From positions 72,694,719 to 72,758,718 of the forward strand of contig OZ038379.1 in NCBI GenBank assembly GCA_964036045.1: a stretch of 64,000 nucleotides of DNA, read 5' to 3'. Below the pieces are notes generated by a model. It did no database searches and was not told where the DNA came from. It saw only the letters and a list, made by a program, of their open reading frames with translations. Origin of the DNA: Eutreptiella sp. 'Long Island Sound 2002'. Lineage: Eukaryota > Euglenozoa > Euglenophyceae > Eutreptiales > Eutreptiaceae. This document shows, piece by piece, positions 9,900-19,440 of the stretch (position 1 is the first letter of the stretch; each line of letters opens with the position of its first letter). The position numbers were made by a program, and so were the translations under genes.

Positions 9900-10501
9900 A
9901 CCCTAGAGAATACCTTCTTGGTTTTCTGCCGGGTTTCCCCTCGCGCATCGTTGCGGTGGGCGCGGTCGCTCTTGGCTTGGTCCTTTTTGGCTGCTGCCCG
10001 CCTGGCTTCTTCCTTGGCTTCTTCCTGCTTCTTTTTCTCCTTCTCTCTTTTGTCCTCCTTTGCTTTCTCTTCCTTGGCCTTCTGTGCCAGGACCTCTTGG
10101 ATGAGCCCCCTGGTCTTCTCCTCGCTGGCATCCATTGCGTCGATCCTGTGTTGCCGCGGCTTCTCCGGTGCTTTGGGTTTCCCACCGTGCCTTGCCTCGA
10201 TCCATGCTCTTTGCTCTCGGCTTGGCGCTTGGGGCCCGCGGACTTGGCGACCGATTCTTGGAGAGCGACGTGGGCTTGTTGCTTGGGCGCTTGAGCTGCC
10301 TGGGCTTGCACTGGTGCGGCTTAGGCTGCTGGTGCGGGGGGTCGCTGGAGGGCTGCTTGCCGCGTTTGAAGTTGTTGCAGGAGGGCCAGTTGATGAGCGG
10401 ATGGTGGTGCCGCGGCCACGCCGGTAAGCCCCATAAGCCGCGAACTTGGCGCCAACGGACCAATGAGCCCAACGGATTGTGTTGGGGCCCACTGCGCCCA
10501 C
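9900..10501 (-). CDS. Lysine/glutamate-rich coiled-coil protein, minus strand
   Basis: The minus-strand frame is open for about 200 codons. It starts in a Ser/Pro/Thr-rich stretch with a basic SPRRSPRIGRQ patch near residue 80. From about residue 118 it becomes a highly charged region (EEKTRGLIQEVLAQKAKEEK, then repeated KEKKKQEEAKEE) that would form a long coiled coil, and it ends in a basic tail and TAG next to an ACCTACCTACC run. Such regions are common in gag-like or accessory proteins of large retroelements and in host cytoskeletal proteins; nothing decides between these. Two other frames are also open, so the upstream half (10320-10540) may have shifted. Confidence 0.4.
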
Positions 10502-10719
10502 GGGACGGGGTTGTTCGTGCGCGCTGGCAGGCCAAATACGCCACGGGTCCTTACCACAGCCGCACCCTAAGGCAAAGCAGGGGACGGGTCATTGGGGGTT
10601 GATTGAAAGTTGCAGTGCGGACTGGGAAGATGCATCACTAGTCAATGTACCATAGGCAAAGTTGAACCACAATCGCGTCCGCCTTAGATCGGCACGAATG
10701 CAAAATCACCAACATGGTC

Positions 10720-11560
10720 CTACCTCCCGCAAAGCCCTACCTCTGCAAAGAAGAGTCGGAATTTGACAACTGGGTCCACATGGGTCTCCTCGTTGTGCGT
10801 CGGTGGTTGGGTTTCCTCTGCCTTCACAGTGGTGCGTCTTCTTTTCTTCTCACTTGTGTCTTTCTCCCTCCCTTTCTCTCTCTTCCTCATCTTCTCCTTT
10901 TTGTCGGTCTCCTTGACTTCCTCCTGCCCAAGAAATAGGGCTTTCCAGTTTGTCATGCAACCACCTACAACCTCGATCAACCTGTACACGTTCTCGTATG
11001 CGCCACTATTTGCGGCAGCATCATCCCACCAACCAGCAGGGAACCCTTCCGCATTGGAGGTGAAGAAATAGAACCTTGTTTGCGGGGACCTTCCTGCCCG
11101 CACGCCACGCGGTGCTCCGATGCTCACCTTCACCACTCCATACCCTTCGAAGGCCCGCAGGATGTGTCCCCATTCCACTGGTCCGGGAGGGAATAGGGGT
11201 GTGCAATTCATTGGCCCGGTGGATGGCCTCATCATTCGCCATGTGCTCAGGGTGGCGGGAGTTACAGCCTCTGCTGTCTAGGGCAATGGCAACGGGTTGC
11301 CATGCATGGCAGTCCTTGTGTTTGTGCGCTGCCATTTGTGTAGGATGCGTTGGTATAGCGTGCGAAGCGTTATGTCCGCCAACCATCTATACCCAGCCTC
11401 CTTTGCCGGGCTAGCTCCGATGATTAGTGTGTCGGGATGGGGATGCTGTCCTACAAGCATTTCGTCACTTGGGGGCAAACACGCGACCGATTGTGTTAAT
11501 GAGGCTTGTGAACTCGGCAAGGAATTATCCGCATCCTCCGGTACCACTTGCTCAGATTTG
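10720..11560 (-). pseudogene. Unidentified minus-strand gene fragment (FYFFTSNAEGFPAGWWDD block)
   Basis: Two minus-strand frames abut. An upstream one (to about 11278) carries PHPDTLIIGASPAKEAGYRW and then LYQRILHKWQRTNTRTAMHG; the other (11235 to 10720) carries EWGHILRAFEGYGVVKVSIG, FYFFTSNAEGFPAGWWDDAA and NVYRLIEVVGGCMTNWKALF. A Lys/Arg/Glu-rich basic tail containing EKKRRRTT follows. A stop and frame change between them indicate either decay or an intron. The aromatic-rich core reads like a real folded domain, but I do not recognise the family. The basic tail could be a nuclear localisation signal. It lies in series with the other minus-strand fragments. Confidence 0.4.
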
Positions 11561-11799
11561 ACCTGAAAATGGAGAATGGCGATCGCTGGACTCGAAGTTC
11601 GGAGGACCACGATGGCGCACCACCAGGCGTAACATCGTAACATCGCCGCATCCGTGGGCAATGTGGAAGCGCAAATATGGAAAGTTGAATTACAATCAGC
11701 GCTGAATCACTGTTACGCCAATAAGTCGCAATGCATAGAACGCAAAGTTGTAATCTGGCAACCAAAATTGGGGAAATCACGATTCAATGAGTCAGACGT

Positions 11800-12075
11800 A
11801 GGAATGCCCAGCATGCATGCACAGCACACACTGTGGCCTGTTGCTGGTTGCTGTGCCTCAGAAGAATACTCCCCAACTGTTCGACTTCCGAAGGAGTGAT
11901 ACCCGCCATTGTCCCAACACTACAGAAGCCATGGTTTGTCAAACAGGTGTCGTTTGCTGTTTCCGTGGTGCATCGTAGCCATTTTCTGAAGCGTATTTGG
12001 AATATCAGAAAGCCTACGTTAGGAAACAAGGCCATATTAGACATTTTAGGCACCGCGCGCACTCCGTGCACACTC
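11800..12075 (-). CDS. Unidentified minus-strand exon-like fragment
   Basis: Between two stretches carrying CAAAGTTG motifs, the minus strand encodes about 85 protein-like codons, including WLRCTTETANDTCLTN, then GITPSEVEQLGSILLRHSN, then VCAVHACWAF. Open sequence extends a little into the motif-bearing DNA at the upstream end, where the composition turns non-coding. A CAG trinucleotide at the upstream edge could be a splice acceptor. Function unknown. Confidence 0.3.
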
Positions 12076-12957
12076 TGGCGACCGATGGTCAAAGTTGTAG
12101 CAAAGATGAACGAAAGTTGCATCAAAGTTGGCGACCGGTGCCGCCATACTGCGGATGAACGTCAAGAATGCTTGCCGGCAGCAACGCTAGACCCTACCGT
12201 ACGCCTACCGTACACTCTACACGTCCCTTTGTACTGTTCCAACCCGTTGGCACTCGCCAGAGACCTGCCTTCCATGTTTTCGGCAGTATTTGAGCTGACG
12301 GAGCGTAGCGTCGTGCACGTCGAGTCATTGTTGAAGCAAAGGTGAGCGAAAAATGCAGGGAACGGCTGAGATTTACCAGAAAGACTTCAAGTATCAGTAC
12401 CAGCAGCACGTACCACCATACCTACCATCATACCATATGTCCTGTGGCTCTTTTCTTAATGTTCCAACCTGTTGGCACTTGCTGGTAACCTGGCGTTGAT
12501 GGTTTCAGTGGTATTTGAGCTGACGAAGCGTAGCGGCGTGCAGCGTGAGTCAATGTTGAGGCAAAGTTGACTCAAAGTTGCAACGACAGGCAGAGATTTG
12601 GAAAAATGAGTTCAAGTATGGGTACCAGCGACACCGAACGGCACCATCAGACTATAGCGCACATCATGTGACAATCCTTAAAATTTCCCAAAATGTCCCA
12701 CGTCTGTGCTTCCAGTTTGGGTCAAAGCTGAGATGAAGGCGACACCGGTGGAGCAAAGACGGCAAGTTGAGGCAACGACGGCATTTTTGAGGCCAAGTTC
12801 AGTGCAATCTTCAGCAAGTGGGAGCGAACAAAGTTGCAGCAATGGAGGTATCAATTGAAGCGTAAGAGGGTCATCAGTATTTACAACTTTGAGTGTCATG
12901 TACAACTTTGCGCGCCATGAGCCCCAGGCTGAGCTCGCAAAAGAGCGGAAAAAACGA
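12076..12957. other. Non-coding segment dense in CAAAGTTG motifs
   Basis: No protein-like frame. CAAAGTTG and one-base variants occur near 12089, 12117, 12124, 12562, 12573, 12832, and as CAACTTTG near 12882 and 12903. A ~90-bp block starting with a CCAACC.GTTGGCACT sequence occurs twice (near 12237 and 12463), showing an internal direct duplication about 226 bp apart. Confidence 0.55.
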
Positions 12958-14397
12958 CTAAGTGTAGGCACCAACGTCCAATGAAGAGTCAGACTCAGTG
13001 TCGCCTTGCATTTCAGCCAGTGCCAGATCTGCCTGAACAGCAACGTGGACAACCTGTCCCTTTGTCCGACCTTCCCAGCGAGGCAACTCGTTACCCAGAA
13101 AAATACGTGCTTGACATTGCTGAACGACTCTAAGCCACGCCTCGCCTATGTTAGTTTTTGCACCTCTGCCACCAGCTCTATCGCTGTAGTTATTTTGCAT
13201 ATCTTTGATAACAGCATTTGCAGACTCCAGGAGGTGTCCTGAGAACATTTCATACGGTGTGGTTTGATGTTCTCAACGACAGACTTGCAGTCGTGTGTAT
13301 AAAAACCAAGTATGGGGACTTGAAGTCCGGACACAAAGCATTGCGGAATGCGCGCGCCGGCGGTGAAACGTTTAGGGCCTCTGGATCATGCCACGTCTGG
13401 TACAGCGCAGTCAGTGCGCGCGCCATGCCTCTGACAGCAGCATCAATTGCATTATCGATAGAAAGGCAACCAGATGGTTTCTTCCAAGCAACCAAGAGCC
13501 GCCAGCACTCCTCCCCATCCGGTTCTGCCTTACCCTTTGGTGTAATTCCTGTCTTCTACTCGCACAACATGCGTCCAACCTCCACAACCACAGCAGGGTC
13601 CTTACACACACCCAAGACATTAACATGCACATCAGTCCATGTTGAATACACATGACCACCTGAGAACAAGGATCTGACATACGAGTCAAGGGTTTGTGTG
13701 TGCACCAACGCCCCTCAACAGGCTGTAGCTGTTTTGTTCGAACAAGCTCGTGCCGGCAGCGGAGCGCTTTACGTAAAATCCTACCAATGTTCCATCTTGC
13801 CAAACGCCAAAATTGTACAAACTCGCCACCATCCAGTTGGTTGTAATGCCGAATACATGGCAGAGCCATGGTGAGTCCCCCCCAAAAAAGACGCGTGTAG
13901 GATAAGTAGTGCCACAGTAGTACATGGTCCACTCGTCAAAGACTTTCTGTATGCACCCTTAATTGACACGCTACAACCATGCCAGTGCCACGACCTCGTT
14001 TTCTGGCACCACGCCAACTCCTATTGTCAAGAGGTACGGCAGGACCTGGGACAAACGGCCGAAATTCGCAAACCCAATCAACAGCTTCACCCAAGTGCGA
14101 CCACCGACAGGCACGCCATCTCCGCGGATAATGAGGTCCAGGACACCGGTCTCGGCGGAGTCCATTGAAGGAGGAGCGCAAATGTCCTGGTTCAAATACT
14201 CTACGTAATCAATGACGTCAGAAAGGTCTCAATTACTTGACACAGCACCAGTGGGTTTATGGATCACTTGGTGCAACACCTGCTTGCTTGCGGACCGCTT
14301 CCACTCCTTCTTCATGGTTTTCCAAGAGGGTAAGGATGGGAAAAGGCCCTTGAGTGGGGCCATTCCAGCACGATACCACGTGAAGAGGTTGCGGTAC
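12958..14397 (-). pseudogene. Large minus-strand transposase-like gene, decayed
   Basis: Read from 14397 downward, a protein-like product continues across frames with several stops or shifts. Blocks in order are LFTWYRAGMAPLKGLFPSLP, YLNQDICAPPSMDSAETG, LIIRGDGVPVGGRTWVKLL, LLTIGVGVVPENE, YYCGTTYPTRVFFGGDSPWL followed by CHVFGITTN, then ALTALYQTWHDPEALNVSPP, and finally HLLESANAVIKDMQNNYSDR, NIGEAWLRVVQQCQARIFL and a TAG. A GD-x-P-W-L-x-x-V-F-G-I block followed by Cys-containing text recalls the D-(M/S)-x-x-L-x-x-x-(L/F)-G-(L/I) region of some large eukaryotic transposases. I cannot place it in a named superfamily with confidence. At least one stop (TGA near 14230) and two frame changes show it is dead. 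Confidence 0.45.
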
Positions 14398-14569
14398 CTA
14401 AAGTAGATAGAGGAAAGTCGAACCAAAGTTGAATTAAAGTTGAAGAACAAAAATGACAGCGTCATGTGCGATCGTTGGAATATAGAAGCCATGCAATGTT
14501 GTAATGCAACTTTGATGCAAGTTTGGAACTGCAACTTTGAGGAAAAGACAATATTGCATTCAACTTTGC
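14398..14569 (-). other. Motif-rich non-coding segment inside the minus-strand gene, possible intron
   Basis: This 172-bp segment separates the decayed gene from a further minus-strand coding-like fragment (14570-14740, with a block IPRKRCAVELLCWVD). It is packed with CAAAGTTG/CAACTTTG variants, low in coding character, and on the minus strand ends in CTACTTTAG, a plausible acceptor. The donor side is unclear (GCAAAG, not GT) and the phases do not match simply, so the intron call is tentative. Confidence 0.35.
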
Positions 14570-14744
14570 CCGCTGCATCCACCCAGCACAGCAGTTCCAC
14601 AGCACACCTTTTTCTTGGAATTTGGAGGTCCAAAATGAGTTGCACGGCCCTGGCCGCAGGGATGTTTTTAAGGGGCTGCTTCTTCTGAGCATGTTGCACT
14701 CGACCACCAGAGAAAACACGGAAACGACCCGCTTGAGTAGGCAT

Positions 14745-15590
14745 TTAGCTGCGGGACTGCTTTTGAAGAAATCCACCAAGCTGGTAGTCACATGAGGGTC
14801 ATGCAAGTTAGAGTATTTTAGATTAAGACATTTTCTTATACGGCCAGGCATGGGAAAACTGAAAGACACAAAAGAATTAAAAAGGCGTAGCATTGCCATT
14901 TGCAGGTTTTAATACAGAACTTTTTTGGGCTCAACTTCAATGCAATTTTCGAAAACTTGCAACGTTGAGACAAAGTAGATGTAAACTGGGATAAGCATTG
15001 GTTTTGGCACCTCATGTTGGAAAAGGCCCCTAGGGAACCACAAAAGAAATACCAACTAAAAGCGGCGGCCACGTAAGAGATCCTTTAATATTAAGAGTAA
15101 GAAGGAAAAAAACAGAGCTTCCCTGTTGGCTGTTTTTACCCCTGCCTGCTGGCTGTTTGAACAAAACAAAAACCCTCCACAGACAGGAAACATCAAAACA
15201 GGTGTGCAGGTTTTCACTTTCCCTGCTGTTTTGTGTTTTGCAAAAGCAAAAACACACAACAGACTAGAAAAGCAAAACACTCTAAGCTCTAGCATGCACA
15301 GCACAAGTACAATGTGAGAAGTCCTGTTTGGTGCTCTGCCTGAGCTCAGCAAAAGCGAAGTAGCGCCAAGGGACGCCCCCACGTGATATACTTTAGTCAT
15401 GGGGCACTGGGGCTAACAGACAGCCTGGCCATGTCATATATCACAGGGCATCTGAGCCCAAAGACAAAGAGAAGATAAGCCAATACATCAGCGCCATAAG
15501 AGAAGGCGCTTAGGGCACGTATAACAGGCAAAATGACCTCCTTGACTGAGTCAACTTGCACCTGCATGCCATTTAAATCAGATACACATT
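14745..15590. other. AT-richer DNA without a supported gene
   Basis: I see nothing with coding character. Between 15120 and 15290 there are loosely repeated phrases (TGGCTGTTT, AAAACAGG, CAAAACA) suggestive of an old simple-repeat expansion. A further diverged CAACTTC/CAACGTTG pair lies near 14930-14970. Confidence 0.4.
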
Positions 15591-15599
15591 ACGCACGTA

Positions 15600-16604
15600 C
15601 AGTACAGCGCAACTGTAAGCACTTAGCGCCTAAGCGGTCTCTGCTTTCTTGCGCCCTGCCGAATGTCCCACTTTGGCTGGCACATGTCTTTCGGGAGCGC
15701 AAGGAGGGCCTTGGCAGCTTGCTGCTGGTGCACTTGTTTGCCGCCACGTTTACTAAGCTGTCGTGGGGGGCAGCGGCTGGCCTCTGACAACCTTTGTGTC
15801 TCACCCACAGCCACAGCGCCATCAGCGGTGGCGCAGTGCGCCCTGGCATGCACATTCCTTGGGGTGCGGGCCTTTGTCACAGCTGGCTTTGCTTTAGCGC
15901 CTTGATCAGCGCCATACTGCCTCTACTTGAGCAAAGTAGCACCTTGTGCGCCTTTGCAAGCATTATTCGTAGAGTACTTGCGTAACGCAGCAACCTTGGT
16001 GCCTTCCGTAGCACCATTACGAGGTTCTCCTTGCAGCGCAACTACTTGCGCGCTTTCAGCAGCGCCACTCTGAGTGTCTCTCGTCGCGCAACAGCCACGC
16101 TTGAGCCAGAGGCCTCTTGTAGAAGCCGTCAACCTTGCTGTGCAGCTCACGTTGCAAATCTACGGGGATCTCCAACTTCTGCACGGCTCACGCAATAGCA
16201 CTCTTGCGGGGAACAAAGAGCGAGCGGATGAAACTTGCCAACAGCAGATGGTACGCAGCGGTCTCTTCTTCCTCTAGCGCACGCCGCATGATGCCTGGAT
16301 TCTTGGTGAAGTTCACGCAGCGCCAGCCGGCAAGTTCAGTCCAGCCTGAAACCTCATTGTCCTGCGCCGGCAGATCTCCAAGCTGGACCCAACTCAATAC
16401 TGCTGCTCTCCAGCCCTCCGTCTCGCTTAGCACGGCTGAACCAACAGCTGATCGCACGTTGCATTCGCAATCAACCCTACAGGGATCCGTGTTATCAGTC
16501 GGAAAACCTGAAACGTAATTTGAGTCTGATTGGTTTTCCATCGTTTGAAAATATTCCCAATCTTTCTGGATAACTGGAACTCGAATGGCACCAAACGGAA
16601 CCAA
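15600..16604 (-). pseudogene. Unidentified minus-strand gene, N-terminal 138 codons open, rest decayed
   Basis: The minus strand has an ATG-initiated 138-codon frame (16604 to 16188) with clear protein character: an IQKDWEYFQTMEN block, then AVLSWVQLGDLPAQDNEVSG, then GWRCVNFTKNPGIMRRALEE and a hydrophobic AYHLLLASFIRSLFV helix. Beyond its stop the sequence stays protein-like in shifted frames: IPVDLQRELHSKVDGFYKRP, then a repetitive AC.GAQGATLL / GATEGTKVAALRK stretch, then KARTPRNVHARAHC to a stop near 15623. Short GCGCC-bearing motifs repeat every few tens of bases in 15600-16100. I do not recognise the family. A transposon accessory gene or a lineage-specific gene are both possible. Confidence 0.4.
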
Positions 16605-16730
16605 TGAATTGTGATTGATAGTCAGCTAGTGGTTCAGTGTTCACGCTGATTCATGCCTAAACAAAAAGACATAAATACAATGCTGGAAAAACTGATAATT
16701 AAAAGTCAGCCTCATAATGCAATTTGAATC

Positions 16731-17064
16731 GACAAAAGATGTTCAAGCCTGTACTTGTCACCATACAATCAGGACATCTCTGGCATGCGCCTGCAGAACT
16801 GGCTAATGCTGCCAATCCTATTACAGCATTGCCCTCTCTGAGAATTTTACACATACTGTGGCCTCTGCAGCTGAGCGCAACTTGAGGGTCTTTGTGTTTA
16901 TCCTCTCCAAGAGCAGAGACTGTCCTTATGGTCAAAAGGTTGGAAACCTGGTCTATATCAATCACAAGATGCCCTTTTTAAGCACAATTAGGGCCCGGGG
17001 ATTCAAAGATCCCTGTGTTCTGCCCGTTTTTGTTTTTGATGAAGAGGAGGAGGGGGAGGCGTAG
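16731..17064 (+). pseudogene. hAT transposase C-terminal dimerisation domain
   Basis: The frame ending at 17064 reads VASAAERNLRVFVFILSKSR, then QKVGNLVYINHKMPF, then an acidic VFDEEEEGEA tail. This is the hAT C-terminal signature S-x-x-x-E-R-N-(W/L)-S...KSRN.L......LVY...N, the dimerisation region. The first 113 bp repeat the DNA at 8103-8215. In-frame reading upstream of about 16815 meets a TAA, so coding there has shifted. Either this is the true 3' end of the hAT gene that begins at the left edge of the window, pushed away by insertions, or it is a second copy of the family. Confidence 0.7.
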
Positions 17065-17870
17065 AAGTACAAAGCTGTACATGGTCGCTGCTTCTCCTGC
17101 TCTGCCACCGAAACCCTCTTGAGCTGCAGCTCGGCGTCCAACTGTGTCTTCAGTTGGGACCGGGCAGCGCAGGACATGGGCTGTTTGCCATCTCTTACCT
17201 GTCCCCAACAAAAGCCCTCCTACTGGTGTCCCTGCCACTGGTTGGGGAAAACTTCATCCCCATAGTCCCGTTCATCCAAATCATTGTCATTGGCGCCTTG
17301 CTTGTGACTGACACTGCTTGCCTTGTGAGCAACACTGTTGGCGGCACCTTTCGAGTGGGTCGGTTGCATTTTGTTCACTCCTTGCAGGAGACCATTGTTG
17401 CCTTCTAAATTTCAGCAAGAATGGTTTGGGATGCTTGTTTCTCTACGTACAAGTGGTTACAAAGGACAGCAGGGATATACGGTGATGCGCAAAGGAGGTG
17501 CGGACAGAGCAGTGCTATTTTTATTCAACAACAGGAACAAATTTGGAACTCTGATTTTTGTGCAGTGACCCCTTAAAGAAATACATCGGAAAAATAAGGT
17601 TACAGTTTGTGTCATTTCGTAATACCGGCAGACTATGAGATTCTCAGAATGTCGACTCTTCCTCATTCAGAGAATCTTTTGCGGCTGGGGCAAGGGCAAC
17701 AGGCGCCGGATGCTGGCCACAAAACATACGCATAGCTGTATAGTATTATTGCAATACTGTATGTGCCTATATGCGTTACACATATATATACGGCTTCTTT
17801 TCCGACCCTCGCGCAGAGGCTGCCGAGCTGGGCACCTTGTGTATGGCGCTGTGGTCAACTACTGCCTTGG
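17065..17870. other. Sequence 3' of the hAT copy, no supported gene
   Basis: Short open frames only. This would contain the hAT 3' untranslated part and terminal inverted repeat, but I cannot find a matching inverted repeat within the window. Confidence 0.35.
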
Positions 17871-17879
17871 GGTGTGCCC

Positions 17880-18245
17880 TCCTGCGCGCCACTCGCAGTG
17901 TTCGCGGCGGATTGTACAGTCCCCGTGCTGCGTGCCCTTGCCCGCTGGTGTACCATCACGTGTGGTATATGTTTTGAGCAGTCTCGGTTCTTTCGCCCGT
18001 CTGGTGCACGCAGCGTGCCTGTTGTGTGCTTTTGCGCTCTCGCTCCTGCGTTGCCCGCGCCTGCTTTGCATATTGCCTTGCCTGCGCACCTCGTGAGGTC
18101 CCCTCACAGGGCGCTGGTACGGCCGTTCCATGTGGTTCCTGCCCCTCCACATCTCCGGCTCTAGTAACTTGCTCTGTTGGTCCTGCGTCTGGGGGGGGGG
18201 GGTGTCCTGTGCTTGTGGCTCCCTTCCTGGTTCCCATCTCGCTTT
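17880..18245 (+). repeat. Dispersed repeat, copy 1 (related to 58.7-59.1 kb and 60.3-60.7 kb)
   Basis: The block TTGCCTGCGCACCTCG..GAGGT..., then GGGCGCTGGTA.GGCCGTTCCA, then TGCCCCTCC has clear counterparts near 60510-60600 on the same strand and, in the opposite orientation, near 58740-58830. Identity by eye is about 70-75%. It directly precedes the ~90-bp minisatellite, so it may be the edge of a repeated element. Confidence 0.45.
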
Positions 18246-18249
18246 CGCC

Positions 18250-19440
18250 CGGTGTCCTGGGTGCCGGAGCCCCTGTTGTCAGTCGCCCCTGAGCCAGACT
18301 GCGTGCCTTGGAGGCTGCCGTTGGTTCTACCAGGGGCTTGCCTGGGTCTCCCGGCGTTTGTCGTCACTTGACCCTCAGCAAGGCCGCGTCTGTCGGCGCT
18401 GCGCCTGGTTGGTCCTTTGTTTTGGGCATGTGTCCCGGGTCCCGGGGCAGCTGTCATCCGTTGCCCATCAACGAGGCTGCGTCTGTCGGGCGTTGCACCT
18501 GGTTGAACCTCAGGCTCGGGCCGTTGTGTCCCTGGTCCCAGCGCGGCTGTTGTCAGTCGCTCCTCAGCCAGTCAGACGCTGCGCGAGCTTGGACGTCGGG
18601 CCCCAACAGCTGTCTCGGGCCCTGGGGCGGCTGTTGCCAGTCACCCCTCAGCCAGGCCGCGTATGTTGGGCACTGCGCCTGGTTGCACCTCGGACCCGGC
18701 CCTGGGTCTGGGTCCCGGGGCGGCTGTTGTCAGTTGCGCCTGAGCCAGAGCGTGTCTATCAGGTGGTGTACTTTGTTGGATGTTGATTTCGCACATGTGT
18801 CCCGAGTCTTGGGACGCCTGTCATCAGTCGCCGTCCAGCAAGGATGCGTCCGTCAGGCGCTGCATCGGGTTGGGCCTCTGGCTCGCCCGGGTGTCCCTGG
18901 TCCCAGGGCGGCTGTCCTCAGTCGCCCCTCAGCCAAGCCGCGTCCTCGGGCGCTGTGCCTTGTTTGACCCTGGATCCGGCTCGGTGTAACCGGGTCTCGG
19001 GGTGGCTGTCATCAGTTGCTTCTCAACCAGGCGGCGTCTGTCGGATGCGCCCCCTGGTTGGACTTCGGGTTTTGACGCTCATCCGGGATCCCCAGGGCGG
19101 CTGTTGTCAGTTGCGAGTCAGCCAGCGTGTGGCGCTGCGGGTGGTTGGACCCTGGATTCGGCCGGCTGTCCCGGGTCCCGGGTGAGCTGTCATCAGTTGT
19201 TCCTCAGCCAGGCCGCTTCCGTCGAGCGCTGCACCTGGTTGGACCTCAGTTTAGGCTGGGTGTCCCAGGACCTTGGACGGCTCTCGTCAGTCGCCCCTCA
19301 GCAAGGCCGCGTCCGTCGGGCACTGCGCCTGGTTGGACCCTGGGCTCCTGCAGGTGCCCCGGGACCCTGGACGGCGGTCCTTAGCAGGCGCTCAGCCAGG
19401 CTGCTTCCGTTGGGCGCTGTGCCTGGTTGGACCCGTTCCC
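18250..19440 (+). repeat. ~90-bp minisatellite, about 13 units
   Basis: The phrase GCTGT.(T/C)(G/C/A)TCAGT.GC.C.TCAGCC recurs near 18544, 18632, 18723, 18818, 18909, 19004, 19099, 19187 and 19280, spacing 88-95 bp. Units also share CTGCGCCTGGTTGGACC and CCCGGG.CCCGGGGCGG. The unit length is close to 30 codons, so all frames give repetitive peptides; substitutions are spread evenly, and I see no reason to call it coding. Confidence 0.8.

Noticed and set aside
9880-9905. ACCTACCTACC at 9891-9904 as a further element tail
   Set aside because: No target duplication, no related 3' end sequence before it, and it sits at the end of a minus-strand coding frame.
14398-14569. Firm annotation of a GC-AG intron
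   Set aside because: The acceptor is plausible, but reading-frame phases on the two sides do not match with the visible donor, so it is kept only as a possibility.
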